From Azorinus chamasolen (taxonomy: Eukaryota; Mollusca; Bivalvia; Cardiida; Solecurtidae), in assembly GCA_963576725.1 (NCBI GenBank), contig OY755237.1, forward strand, positions 66,746,269 through 66,810,268: a DNA stretch of 64,000 nt, in the 5' to 3' direction. The position numbers and the translations under genes were made by a program. Below, piece after piece: positions 41,750 to 51,740 of this stretch (position 1 is its first letter; each line of letters starts with the position of its first letter). Under the pieces are notes generated by a model. The model did not search any database. It was not told the DNA's origin and saw nothing but the letters and a program-made list of their open reading frames with translations.

Positions 41750-42534
41750 CATAGACTGTTAGTAATGTGTACAAATTTGTGATATACAGTTTGTTATCTC
41801 ATATTTAGAGGGACTTTGATTCATATATTGAGATAAATGAAGTTCCAGACTTAAATTGAGACCAATTCAACACTATTTACCTTCCAACTGCCTTAGATGC
41901 ATAAATTGCAGTCTTGATTTTGCAGTGCTATTGACATATAGATAGCAGTTTCCATAAGAAGCACTTTATTGTAAGAATCACCCAAAGATCGATTTAAACT
42001 CTTTATTCCTTGAATATTCATGTAAATTTGATGTAAGATTAATTGTTATAATAGCACATGGACACAGAAAGTTTTGGCCATGACAGAAATTGTAGAATCA
42101 TATCTATATTATATCAAAAGCAAACAGAGTGGACCCTGATCAGACAGCTCCTGTTCGAGCCATCTATAGGAGCAGTCTGATCTGGGTCTACTCTGTTTGC
42201 AAAGGCATAGAAAAGTATATTTATGGAGTAAAGGTAACCCTTTCCCTGTTCTATACTCCTGTACGAAAAAATTATTTACGGTATTAGCTGAATTTTTATA
42301 ATGTAAACTTTTCAAAGAAATATTTTGCATTGACAAAAACGGTACAATCAGATCTATATCATGTCATATGCAAGCAGAGCAGACCCTGATCAGTCGGCTC
42401 CTATAGGAGCCATCTACTCTGTTTGCAAATGCGTGAAAAGGCGTTTATATGAGAGAAAGGGTAAAGCATTCATCTTGATACAAACTTTTGCATGGCAAGT
42501 ATCAAACTCCGTATTATGCCAACAGTTATTAGAA
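41750..42534 (+). mobile_element. Two abutting PB-A MITEs
   Basis: 41998 to about 42237 (TTTATTCCTTGAATATTCAT to GGAGTAAAGGTAA) has a hairpin with an inner duplication (GAGCCATCTATAGGAGC). 42234-42475 (TAACCCTTTCCCTGTTCTAT to GAGAGAAAGGGTAA) has a hairpin lacking most of its right arm. 41750-41997 is unassigned. Confidence 0.72.
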
Positions 42535-42536
42535 TA

Positions 42537-42741
42537 CAGTAAAACCCCGCTAATGCGACCACCAAAAAGGGGCATAATTCTGGGTGGCAGAGGCAGGTGG
42601 TAGCTTAATGCAGGACGAAAGTTATGCAGAAAGCTCCAATAGGAGCTTTCTGCATAACTTTCGTCCTGCATTAAGCAACCACCTGCTATAGACGACACCA
42701 GTGGATGTTTATTAAGTGGTCGCATTAGCGGGGTTTCACTG
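42537..42741. mobile_element. PG-1 pogo-like MITE, 205 bp
   Basis: CAGTAAAACCCCGCTAATGC to GGGGTTTCACTG, TA on both sides. Hairpin at 42596-42688. Same length and layout as 17107 and 37431. Confidence 0.9.
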
Positions 42742-43484
42742 TATTTGCTTTCATCTCCATTACCAGACATCTCCCATGGAAGAGATTGTTTGTTGAGGAG
42801 TACATTCTAACCCTTTTACCTCATACAAATGTTTAAGTTCTTGTAAACAGACTAGACCCAGATCTTCTGATCTGGGTCGGCTCTGTTTGCTTAACCGATT
42901 CAACAGTTTCATGGCCATAACTTCCCTGAATAATGTGATATTTCAAACTTCAGTGGGTGAATGTTTATGAAGTGATACATCTTTACATAAATATTCATGA
43001 GGAAAAGGGTTAAAAGTTGAGTCATTTTAAAAATTGATGTTCCTAGGAGACATTGCATGTCTTTTATTAATCCTTTTTGGCATAAATACTTTGAATACAG
43101 AAAACAAGCTCAATAGCATTTGCAAACAGTGAAAACTCAGATTAGAGGACTTCTATTGGAGTCCTTTGATTAGGGTTGCCCCTGTTTGCCAATCATGAAC
43201 CTTTCCAGTAAATGTAAAAAAAAAGAAAGAAAAGTAGATGATACTGCTAAACAATGGTTGAACTTTTCAGTTTGAAAATGCAGCATTCAAAGTGTTATGA
43301 AACTTTTAATTTGCATACAATAGCCTCATGCATATTCATGTTCTGTTGATGCACAGCTTTCCTGGCATTGGCATCAGGAAATGCAGAGCTTTTTCTTTAC
43401 AGCTTTTCTTCAGTTAAAATTTCAGTTTCAATAACAAGAATTATCCATTGTTTTGCATTAGACTACCTCTTTGAAGGCTGAATA
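42742..43484. mobile_element. PB-A short copy and PB-C-like remnant
   Basis: PB-A about 42808-43012 has a reduced hairpin (42846-42891) and ends GAGGAAAAGGGTTAA. A PB-C-like hairpin lies at about 43120-43190, closing AAAGTGTTA near 43297. The rest is unassigned. Confidence 0.55.
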
Positions 43485-43713
43485 TTAACCCTTTCCTCCA
43501 TAAATATGCCTTTCTACACCTCTGTAATAGTCACCTCTTTAAACCATTGTGATAAATAGAGAATTTGCTCCATAGGAGCAAATGCGCTATTTATCACAAT
43601 GGTTTCAAAACTACAAAATTCTAAACTTTTCATTTTCTCTAATAAATGCTCCTTTTTGGTAGTTTTATTCAAAGAGGTTGGATCTAAAAATAGCCTATGA
43701 GGGAATGGGTTAA
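43485..43713 (+). mobile_element. PB-B MITE
   Basis: TTAACCCTTTCCTCCATAAA to GAGGGAATGGGTTAA, 229 bp, full hairpin. Confidence 0.88.
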
Positions 43714-44373
43714 AAGTGGAATGGTCTATCAATTTGTAACCATTCCTTGTTAACGCTTTACTCCATGAATATTCATGTAAGAAATAATGATGTCATGAAT
43801 ATTAGTTGGATTAATTGTTATATTAACACATTCCCACTTAGGCTATTTTTAGATCCAACCACTTTGATTAATTCTACCAAAAAGGAGCATTAACTAAAGA
43901 AAAGGAAATTTTCAGAATTGTGTAGTTTTGAAACCATTGTGATAAATAGAGCATTTGCTCCTGTGGAGCAAATGCTCTATTTATCACAATGGTTTCATAA
44001 AGTGTCTTTTACAGAAGCGTCAAAAGGCGTCTATATGCGGGAATGGGTTAATACATAGACTTAGGAATATTTGGCAATGATAGAAACTGTAGAATTGAAT
44101 ATCTTATATTCTATCTTAAAGTCATAATATCGCTCAAAATCATGTTAAAATCGCGTATTTTCTAACATGGATATATTATCCCTGATACAAATAACCATGG
44201 AATCCGTTTTAATAACACTTTTTTGTGTAACCGGTCGTTAGTAATTAGCTTACGAATGTGTTGATTTTTGATAGTGTTGTCACCACACTATAAGCTTTTG
44301 TTTACATTTTGAAAACACTTCGGCTTGCCGCGGAAAATCTCGATTGGTGTCGGGAGGTCACGTGGGTGAATAA

Positions 44374-44643
44374 TTAATTTCTGATATAAACACAACAACA
44401 TGGCGGCCGGAGGCTGGCAAGCGTAAGCGATATTTGGTGAATTCGCCAACAGAGAGAAAAAGACGGCGACAAGATTACTATAAAACGATCAACAGAACCT
44501 GGGATGTATCAGAACACTATTTTGAACGATGGAGAATATTGAAAGATGACATCAGATTCAGAAATGGCCAGATTTCTACCCAGTTACAAACCACGGTACA
44601 ATTCATCTGTTTTTCTGTCTGGTTGAGTACATGTTTGTATTAA
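44374..44643 (+). pseudogene. Coding fragment near left end of the large element
   Basis: The sequence around ATGGCGGCCGGAGGCTGGC (44400) is CG-rich, unlike its surroundings. One frame, open from 44374 to a stop at 44641, reads AGKRKRYLVNSPTERKRRRQ and continues with NRTWDVSEHYFERWRILKDD. The basic block followed by a W..LK-type segment resembles N-terminal regions of transposon-encoded proteins. The ATG at 44400 is in another frame that stops at TAA after eight codons, so either a one-base frameshift separates start and body, or GTAAGC at 44423 is a splice donor. Function not assigned. It starts about 280 bp inside the left inverted repeat and reads inward. Confidence 0.5.
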
Positions 44644-44868
44644 TGGACAAAATCCAATTGATATGTTTATAAATAAACTTTAAATTTGTGTTATTTAATC
44701 TTATTGCACAGCTCATTTGCAGAAAGAGAATTACTCATGGAGTAACTTCGACACATGTGATTTCGCCCACAGGCATGTCAATTTTTATAATGGTAGATCT
44801 ACAGTATACACATAACAGTTTCTGTAGACTACAGAGTAGTGCCTAGAAATCCAAGTTTCATATATTAG

Positions 44869-45195
44869 TTGAACACAGACATTAAAACGTCACTTGTAAA
44901 TCTTTCGGATATGGTTGATATTAGTCCACATGTGTGTAATGTATGTATCCGCTCTAAATATATCGAGCTACTTTCGGTTTTGGACGATATCCCAGCAGAG
45001 GCAACAATCACAAAATTAGCGTGTCGTCTTGTAACTTCTAGGTTGACATCAGTCTTTCATTACTTTTCTGAATAATCATCATTAATGAGCTGTAAGACAG
45101 AATGCTAATTTTATGATGGTTGCCGTCTTACAGCCGGGATATTGTTAAAACCGAAAGTAGCTCGATATCACCATTTAGAGTACACAAATTTCAAC
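44869..45195. repeat. Imperfect inverted-repeat element with CG-containing arms
   Basis: CTCTAAATATATCGAGCTAC...TTTCGGTTTTGGACGATATC at 44952-44992 is mirrored by ATATTGTTAAAACCGAAAGT...CTCGATATCACCATTTAGAG at 45140-45180. Roughly 80-bp arms flank a 70-100-bp centre. The + open frame 44869-45075 (VDISPHVCNVCIRSKYIELL) crosses the left arm; it may be residual coding sequence or chance. Confidence 0.55.
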
Positions 45196-46089
45196 TACAA
45201 TGGGATGAACTCTTTACAGTAATTACTAGAGTAGAATTTACATTATTTTATGGGATGGTTAAAAGCATTATAAGATAGGTTGGAGTTTATTTTTGTCAGT
45301 GCAGCACAAAAATATTCTGTATTCCAACAATTTGCAAATAGTGAATGAATCGATGAGGATGGCATGTATTTTCTTTATGAACAAATAAAAATCAGATACA
45401 AGTTAATCACACAAGTACCCCTTTCCCTGTAGACTATTTGTGTGAGAAATAATGACATCATGAATATTTATTAGCCGAAGTTTTATAATGGCATATGTAC
45501 ACAGAGTCACAGACATTGGTATAGGTAGAAATTGTATCTAGTCAGATCTTTTATAATTTCATTAGCAAAAACAGCAGATCCTGATCAGACATATCCTCTA
45601 GGAGCTGTCTGATCTGGGTCTACTCTGTTTGCAAATGCTTAAAAAGGCATTTGTATGAAGGAAAGGTTTAATGATAAATAGAAAATGAATAATTATCTCT
45701 CTTTATAGTTTCACCATGTCATAAATTAATGAATTATTATTTCTCAAACCAAATTGTAAAAGCAAATATTGTCAGTTTCAGCCCTTTACCTGTTTAATAT
45801 TCATGTAAGAAATAACAATGCACTATTATGCATTTGTATATGAAAGTATGGGTAAGGATTAACTGAATTAACTATGTACAGTAAGGGCAATGTAAAAAGA
45901 CACTTGTCATATCGTGCACCTTTAATTTTGTTTGTCATATTTTCATGTCTTTTGTCAATGGATTTTTGACTGAGGCTTGCATATGATATGTCTGAAAAAA
46001 TACATGTATTGCCATTATATGCCTTATGTACATGTATCATTACTTATAATTATTATAGTAGTGTTAGCTGAACATTAAATATCTTATTT
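45196..46089. mobile_element. PB-A MITEs within the large element
   Basis: A copy spans about 45418-45671 (CCCCTTTCCCTGTAGACTAT to GAAGGAAAGGTTTAA), hairpin 45563-45630. A left half starts near 45781 (CCCTTTACCTGTTTAATATT) and ends near 45850. The rest is unassigned. Confidence 0.6.
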
Positions 46090-46275
46090 TCCTTACAGTA
46101 ATACTTGCATAAGCATAAGACGGCTGCCATGTCAGGGACCTCATGCAAACAACAAAAAGCTGCCAAGCCTGGTACTTCAGGAATTTCAACATTAACACAG
46201 ACAACACCAATGCAGGCAAAGCGACAAACTGATGGAAATCAGAACATTGGAACTATCTTCAGTGGAATCAGATAA
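46090..46275 (+). pseudogene. Exon-like fragment (MSGTSCKQQKAAKPGTSG...)
   Basis: After a good acceptor (TTTTCCTTACAG, ending 46098) comes ATG at 46129 and a 48-residue frame: MSGTSCKQQKAAKPGTSG, then TLTQTTPMQAKRQTDGNQ, ending FSGIR and a stop at 46273. Its base composition and low repeat content differ from the neighbours. An upstream TAA (46099) in this frame implies either a first coding exon or a C-terminal tail entered in another way. It may be part of the large element's gene. No domain recognised. Confidence 0.35.
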
Positions 46276-47267
46276 AAGGTTTGTTTTATGTAAAACTTAA
46301 CATTTCCTCAAGGATATACTCTGATATGGTTGACCCTTTACCTGTTTGGATCTTCATGTCAGAAATAATAGCATGGTCAGATTTACTATAAAACAGATCA
46401 GATTCTGATCAGACAGATACTACAGGGGCCATCTGGCCTGGGTCGACTCAGAAAATGGACGAAAACACATTTGAGGGAAAGGGCTAAAAGAGATTATTTC
46501 ATATTGCTTATAAACTTGAATACTTTTAAAACATAAATGGTCCTGGTATAGAACACTATTGATAGGTATGATTTAACTGTTACCATAGAATTATAGATCC
46601 TTGCCATAGTACTTCAATTCACCAGCCACTCATTGCCATAAATCAGTGAATTTAAACATGTTTTTTTATATGTGGTATGTTATTATCTATAGGCAAACAG
46701 TTTTTGTCTTGTCAAAATGTTTTACATGCATGATTTGGGATGTTTTTTAATCTCCTGAATTGAGATTGGTGACAGGTCATATCAAAATAATTATTAATTG
46801 CCAGATGACAAATTATTGGTCAAAACCTCAGTTGGGAACAAAGTGTTTTTCAACAAACACATCTTGCTTAGCAAGCCTAGCTCAAGATGGACAGCTCACT
46901 GGTCATTTTCATTGCTAATCAGTGTTACTCCATGGCATTACATCAATGTTAACCCTTTCCCTCATGTAAATGCCTTTTCATCATTTTAAAACTGTATATT
47001 CAGATCAGAAGGCTGCTGTAGGAGCTATCTAATCCAGATCCTGTGTTTCCTTATGTTATATTGTATGTAGATTGTCCTCATTCTGCTTTTTTGTTATCAT
47101 AAAACATCTGTATCTATCAAGCCATTATGGAATTCCAGCTAATTGATATTCATAAAGTAATTATTTCTAACATGAAGTTCATAAAAGCTGTTGACAAGTG
47201 AATCATAAAACTAAGAATATGTATAATGTACATCCACAGTCGGTTTGTTATGGATGATCATGCTTTT
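46276..47267. mobile_element. Decayed PB-A copies
   Basis: About 46329-46488 (GACCCTTTACCTGTTTGGAT to GAGGGAAAGGGCTAA), hairpin 46392-46452. A left half starts at TTAACCCTTTCCCTCATGTA (46949) and decays by about 47180. Otherwise unassigned. Confidence 0.5.
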
Positions 47268-47940
47268 TAGCTCACCAGTAGGTGGCCAGTTTTATATAGA
47301 AACATGCAGTGAAAACTTTGGAAATCTTCTCCTATGAAACTGAAGGTTCTCAGATTTCGTATTAGACACACAACATCATGTTCAGATCCTCTACAAAAGC
47401 TATATAAATTATGCCCCTGGGGTCAAAATTGGCCCAAACCCTGGGTGACAAGTGAACAGTCTAGAGGTCACATTTATAGCCAAATCTTCATGAAAATTGG
47501 TCAGAATGATTGTCCTAATAAAATTTGTTAAGTGTGGGTTACATGTGGTCAAAAAGTAGGTCACTGGGTCATATCTTAGAAAAATCTTATTTACACTCCA
47601 GCGGCCACACTCAGGGTGTTTGTCTTGGTGATATCAAGGTTGAGTGTGATCATGGTTGGGGTGGGAATAAAAAGTAGGTCACGAAGTCAAATCTTAGAAA
47701 AAATACTCTGGATGGCACATTTTCAGCCCAATCTTCATTGGTCAGAATGATTGTCTTGATCAATATTCTAAATCTTTGAAAACCTTGTTCTGCAGAACCA
47801 CTGCCCATGATCCACTATCAACATTGTTCAAATATTGTTCCTAAGGTCAATATTGGCCCTACCCATGCGCTACTCAGCAGCAATCTTAAATATATGGTAA
47901 TCAGGTGAGCTATTAAGGGCCATCTTGGCCCTCTTGTTTG
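47268..47940. repeat. TAGCTCACC...GGTGAGCTA repeat element
   Basis: TTTAGCTCACCAGTAGGTGG at 47268 and AGGTGAGCTATTAAGGGCCA near 47900 form inverted ends, closing with GCCATCTTGGCCCTCTTGTTTGG. The interior has repeated AAAAGTAGGTCACTGGGTCA-type segments. This end type is familiar from bivalve genomes. Confidence 0.6.
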
Positions 47941-48875
47941 GTCATTCATTTTGGACAAGGAAGATATTCAAATGCAAATATTCACCCAAGTCGTAGAAGT
48001 ACACATGTAAATATTTTTTCAGGGTTGCCGAAGTCCTAAGTTTTGAGGATTGGTAGGGTAGGGTGTCAAGGAAGCAGACTTCAAGATCTTTCTTGAATCC
48101 GTTTGAGTAAGTTTTATAATTGTCTTATTGGTTAGGTGTAGTATTCTCTCTGTGTCTGTCCATCTGTGTGTGTGTGTGTGTGTGTCTCTCTCTCTCTTTC
48201 TCTCTCTCTCACTCTCTCTGAGCAAGAATTTTGTGGGATTACATATAAAGGTCAAGGTCATACACCAAGGTCAAGTTATGAGTCAAATTTAGTTACATGC
48301 TTCAAATTTGACATCTTATGGAAGTGAACATCTTGAGGGGTGTTTTTATTAAGGTCAAGGTCATACATCAAGGTCAGAGTTTAAATTACAGGTCAAATTT
48401 TGATACATTGCAAATACATACTTCTAATTTGGCATGTTTGTGTAACTTGGCATGTTTGTGTAATTATCATAAGTGAACATTTTGACTAGGGGTGACTTAT
48501 TAAGATCAAGGTCATACATCATAGTCAATGGTCAAATTACAGGTCAAATTTAGATTGGCGATAATTTTGTCACCATTCAACATGCATACTTCAAACTTGG
48601 CAAGCATGTTTAAGCAAACATTTTAGATGGTGTCTTGTTAAGGTCACGGTCATACATAATAAAGGGGGGGGGGGGATAGTGTTTCACATACACATCTTGC
48701 TATAGCTGAAGTTTTATAATGGCATGTGTTGGATACTTTTGTATTGATAGATACTGTAGAGTCAGACCAATTATAATCTAGTTGGTTACAGAGCTGACTG
48801 ATCAGACAACTTCTACAAGAGCTATCTGATCTAGGTCTGCTCCGTTTGCAAAGGTATATGAGGGAAAGAGTTAAA
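47941..48875. repeat. Microsatellite plus GGTCAAGGTCATACA minisatellite in a PB-A remnant
   Basis: A (TG)n run followed by (TC)n lies at about 48165-48225. Three to four units of roughly 110-130 bp, each with AAGGTCAAGGTCATACA, lie at 48245-48655. Poly-G at 48664-48676 precedes ATAGTGTTTCACATACACAT, the same terminal motif as the 7333-8615 element. A PB-A right half with hairpin follows (48800-48860) and ends GAGGGAAAGAGTTAA near 48872. Confidence 0.75.
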
Positions 48876-49185
48876 AAAAATGTTGATGCAGAAGTTATGC
48901 AAGAAGGTCCATCAAAAATATCGTATGACCCCGTGGCATTTATTAGCAATAATAAGGTATATGCTGCAGTTTGTTTGCATTTACAGATTTTCTAGAATAT
49001 CCATCAAGAAGACAAATATACCGTCTTCAAAACAGCTTTACAGTAAGCGAGAACTGTATTGCATATCTGAAATTGCAAACAGTGTATACTAAGATTATTG
49101 CGGTCCATTGTGTCATTTGATCAAGTTCTATACTGTTGTGATTGTTAGTTTTTGTCTACGAAATGTGAATATGCTAATAATGTTC
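48876..49185. other. Intron, nothing recognised
   Basis: One decayed hairpin half (GCAAACAGTGTATACTAAGA...GTTCTATACTGTTG, 49075-49137). Confidence 0.35.
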
Positions 49186-50215
49186 ATTATACCCCCATTT
49201 TGAAAAAAAAAATGGGTATATTGCTTTTCACATGTCGGTCGGTCTGTCAGTCAGTCGGTAGATTGATGGTTTCTGATCAATAACTAATAAACGACTTGGC
49301 ATAGAATCTTCAATCTTGCTGTGGTGGTTGGTCGTGACAACTAGATGACCCCTATTGTTTTTTAGGCCACTAGATCAAAGTCACCATGACCTTAACTGGT
49401 GAAATTGTTTCCAATCAATAACTGCTCAAGGGTTTGCCTTAGGATCTTTAACTTTGCTGTGGTGCTCGGTCATGACCACTAGATGATCCCTATTGTTTTT
49501 AAGGTCAAAGGTCAAGGTAACCATGACCTTAACTGATGAAATGGTCTCTGTGGTAGTTGGTCATGCTCACTAGATGAAGCCTATTGTTTTTGAAGTCATT
49601 AGGGCAGACGTCAAGGTCACCATGACCATAACTGTTTAAATGGCTACTGATCAAAAACTGCTCATGGGTTTGCCTTAGGATCTTCAACTTGCTGTTGTGG
49701 TTGGTCATGACCACTAGATGACCCCTGATTTTAGGTCTCTAGGTCAAAGATCAAGGTCACCATGACCTTAACTGGTGAAATGTTTTTTGATTAATAACTG
49801 CTTAGGATCTTCAAATTTGCTGTGGTCATGTTGGTAGTAGGTCATGGCCACTAGATGACCCCTACAGTTTTTGAGATCACTTGGTCAAAAGTATAGGTCA
49901 CCATGACCTTAACTGGTGAAATGGTTTCCGATCAATAACTGCTCAAGGGTTAGGTTTGGAAACTTGAAACTTGCTGTGGTCCTTGTTCATGACCGCAAGA
50001 TGATCCCTATTGTTATTGAGGTCACTAGGTCAAAGTCACCATGACCTTAACCTTTTGAAATGTTTTCCGATCTATAAATGATCAGTTGTTTGGCTTAGGA
50101 TCTTCAAAGTTGCTGTGGTGATTAGTCATGACCACTAGAAAACCCCTATAGTTTTGAAGTCACTAGATCAAAGGTCAGGTGGTAGGTAAACATGTTTTAT
50201 AAACATCTCTTGTTT
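49186..50215. repeat. Minisatellite element, about seven units
   Basis: It opens with a small palindrome (ATACCCCCATTTT...AAAATGGGTATA, 49190-49220). The repeated unit has GACCACTAGATGACCCCTAT and then AGGTCAAAGGTCAAGGTCAC-type sequence and ACCATGACCTTAACTGGTGA. Unit marks lie near 49337, 49470, 49567, 49700, 49850, 49995 and 50130. It closes near TAAACATCTCTTGTTTG. Confidence 0.78.
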
Positions 50216-50544
50216 GTTACAATGGTTTTAGCTTTCAATCCACTCATATTTAGCATTTTACATGTATATTGATGAACCGGTAAGATTATTGTTCATTTGC
50301 AATTTTGCAGCATGGCTGGGGTTTGTAATCAGCAGATCAGGATGTACTGTGCAAAAATGTTTGCATACACACCTCCAGTCAACAGCAGGATGGGAAAGTT
50401 CCTTATTGTTATCAACTGAATTATGGATCTTGATACACAGAAGTGAAATCATGAAGGCAGCTTATTGTAAGTTCCGGACATTCATCAGTCTTGCATATTT
50501 AGATATGATTTTAACAATGAAAAACTATGTGTAGAACTCTGAGG
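50216..50544. other. Intron, nothing recognised
   Basis: Overlapping open frames on both strands at 50258-50534 cancel as evidence. No domain. Confidence 0.3.
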
Positions 50545-50775
50545 ATAATTTTTAGTTTGTCTGTTTTGAAGAAATCAGAAGCTGTTGTCGTAACACCGGC
50601 GTCCGCGTCATCGTTGTCGTAGTCATCCGAAATCTTAACATTGACCATAACTTCTTCGATTTTTCATTCACAACCTTCATTTTTGGAATGCATGTTATCT
50701 TGACAAGGCCTATCCACACATACCAAATTAATAACAGACGAGCGTTTGCACCTGCTTGCCGTGCTCTTGTTAAAG
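50545..50775. repeat. Dispersed GTCGTCGTAACACCGGCGTCC-type repeat fragment
   Basis: GTTGTCGTAACACCGGCGTC, AACATTGACCATAACTTCTT and a GCCGTGCTCTTGTT end give the style of the other bivalve-type repeats here. Bounds are approximate. Confidence 0.45.
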
Positions 50776-51740
50776 TGTTTTTATCAACTTAATAATCAAG
50801 TCTCATCATGATTTGACTGACAAGATATTGATCATTTTTCGATCTAAAATATACCATAACTTCATAATGTATTAAGTTACTTTTATTTTGGCTAACCATG
50901 CAAATTTATTTTGCCATGTTTCTACCATTTTGGCTAACCATGCAGATTTATTTTGCCAAGTTTCTAGTACTTATCATATATGAGAAAAAGTCATTCATAT
51001 TTAGCCTATTTACAATATTCTAGCTTTGATAAAAATACCCCTTCTATGGATTTGAATTTATTTATTTTATTTAGATTTTGGTAGGACCAAACTTTAAGTT
51101 CGAGTTATCGGAGTTTGAGATATCGAAGTTCAACTGTATCTCGTATTGTTTTCCTTCAAGAAACGCATGAACTAAAAATCAGACATGTGACAAAACAAGA
51201 CTATGATAGTACCTTGACTTTTTTCTTTGAGTAAAAATCAAAACACAACAGAAATCAGAAAATATATGTTTTGTTAACTGTTTATTCCAGCCTCAACCAA
51301 TATTGCAACAGTCATTGTTTCCAGTAAAGTGAGCAAATCATCAGACATATCAGCATGTCATGGCAGTGGCCAAAGATGCAGCTGCACCTCAGCATCGAAG
51401 TAAGCATGAAAACCAGAGAGCTGCAGCCAGTCGAACCAAGACGATCAGGAAACATTTGGTTTCTGCAATGCCACCAACCAACACATAAACTAGTACAACA
51501 ACAAGTGTCAATATTTGCAGAATAAACCGAACAATAATTATGTCATCTTTATTACCAGTACATTTTTGTGCAAAAAATAACTGCAATTTTGTTGAAGATC
51601 TAATTTTAAAAATTATGTGTAGGTAATGCAGATTAGCATGCAACTTAAAAAATGTCAAACATGCACATTTATTAGCTGACTTTAATATAGGCATACTTGT
51701 GTGGAAAGGAACGTTTGGTATTGGTAGAAGCTGTATAATT
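50776..51740. other. Intron of the large element with one exon-like segment and a PB-A left half
   Basis: A pogo-type end fragment (TTCGAGTTATCGGAGTTTGA...GAAGTTCAACTGTA) lies at about 51098-51140. An exon-like segment lies at 51291-51399. At about 51640-51740 is the left half of a PB-A MITE (TATTAGCTGACTTTAATATA...GTAGAAGCTGTATAATT), broken by the satellite element. Confidence 0.5.
51291..51399 (+). pseudogene. Exon-like segment with both splice sites
   Basis: Acceptor TTTATTCCAG (ends 51290) and donor GTAAGC (51400) enclose 109 nt. One frame is open: STNIATVIVSSKVSKSSDIS and then ACHGSGQRCSCTSASK. The cysteines (C..C.C) are reminiscent of zinc-binding tails, but this is too short to assign. 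It lies inside the large TTAA element and may be one of its exons. A second frame is also partly open (MAVAKDAAAPQH...). Confidence 0.35.

Noticed and set aside
42414..42770. 118-codon minus-strand open frame
   Set aside because: Translation of the PG-1 hairpin plus a PB-A flank. Near-identical peptides appear at 17038-17295 and 37387-37656 for the same reason.
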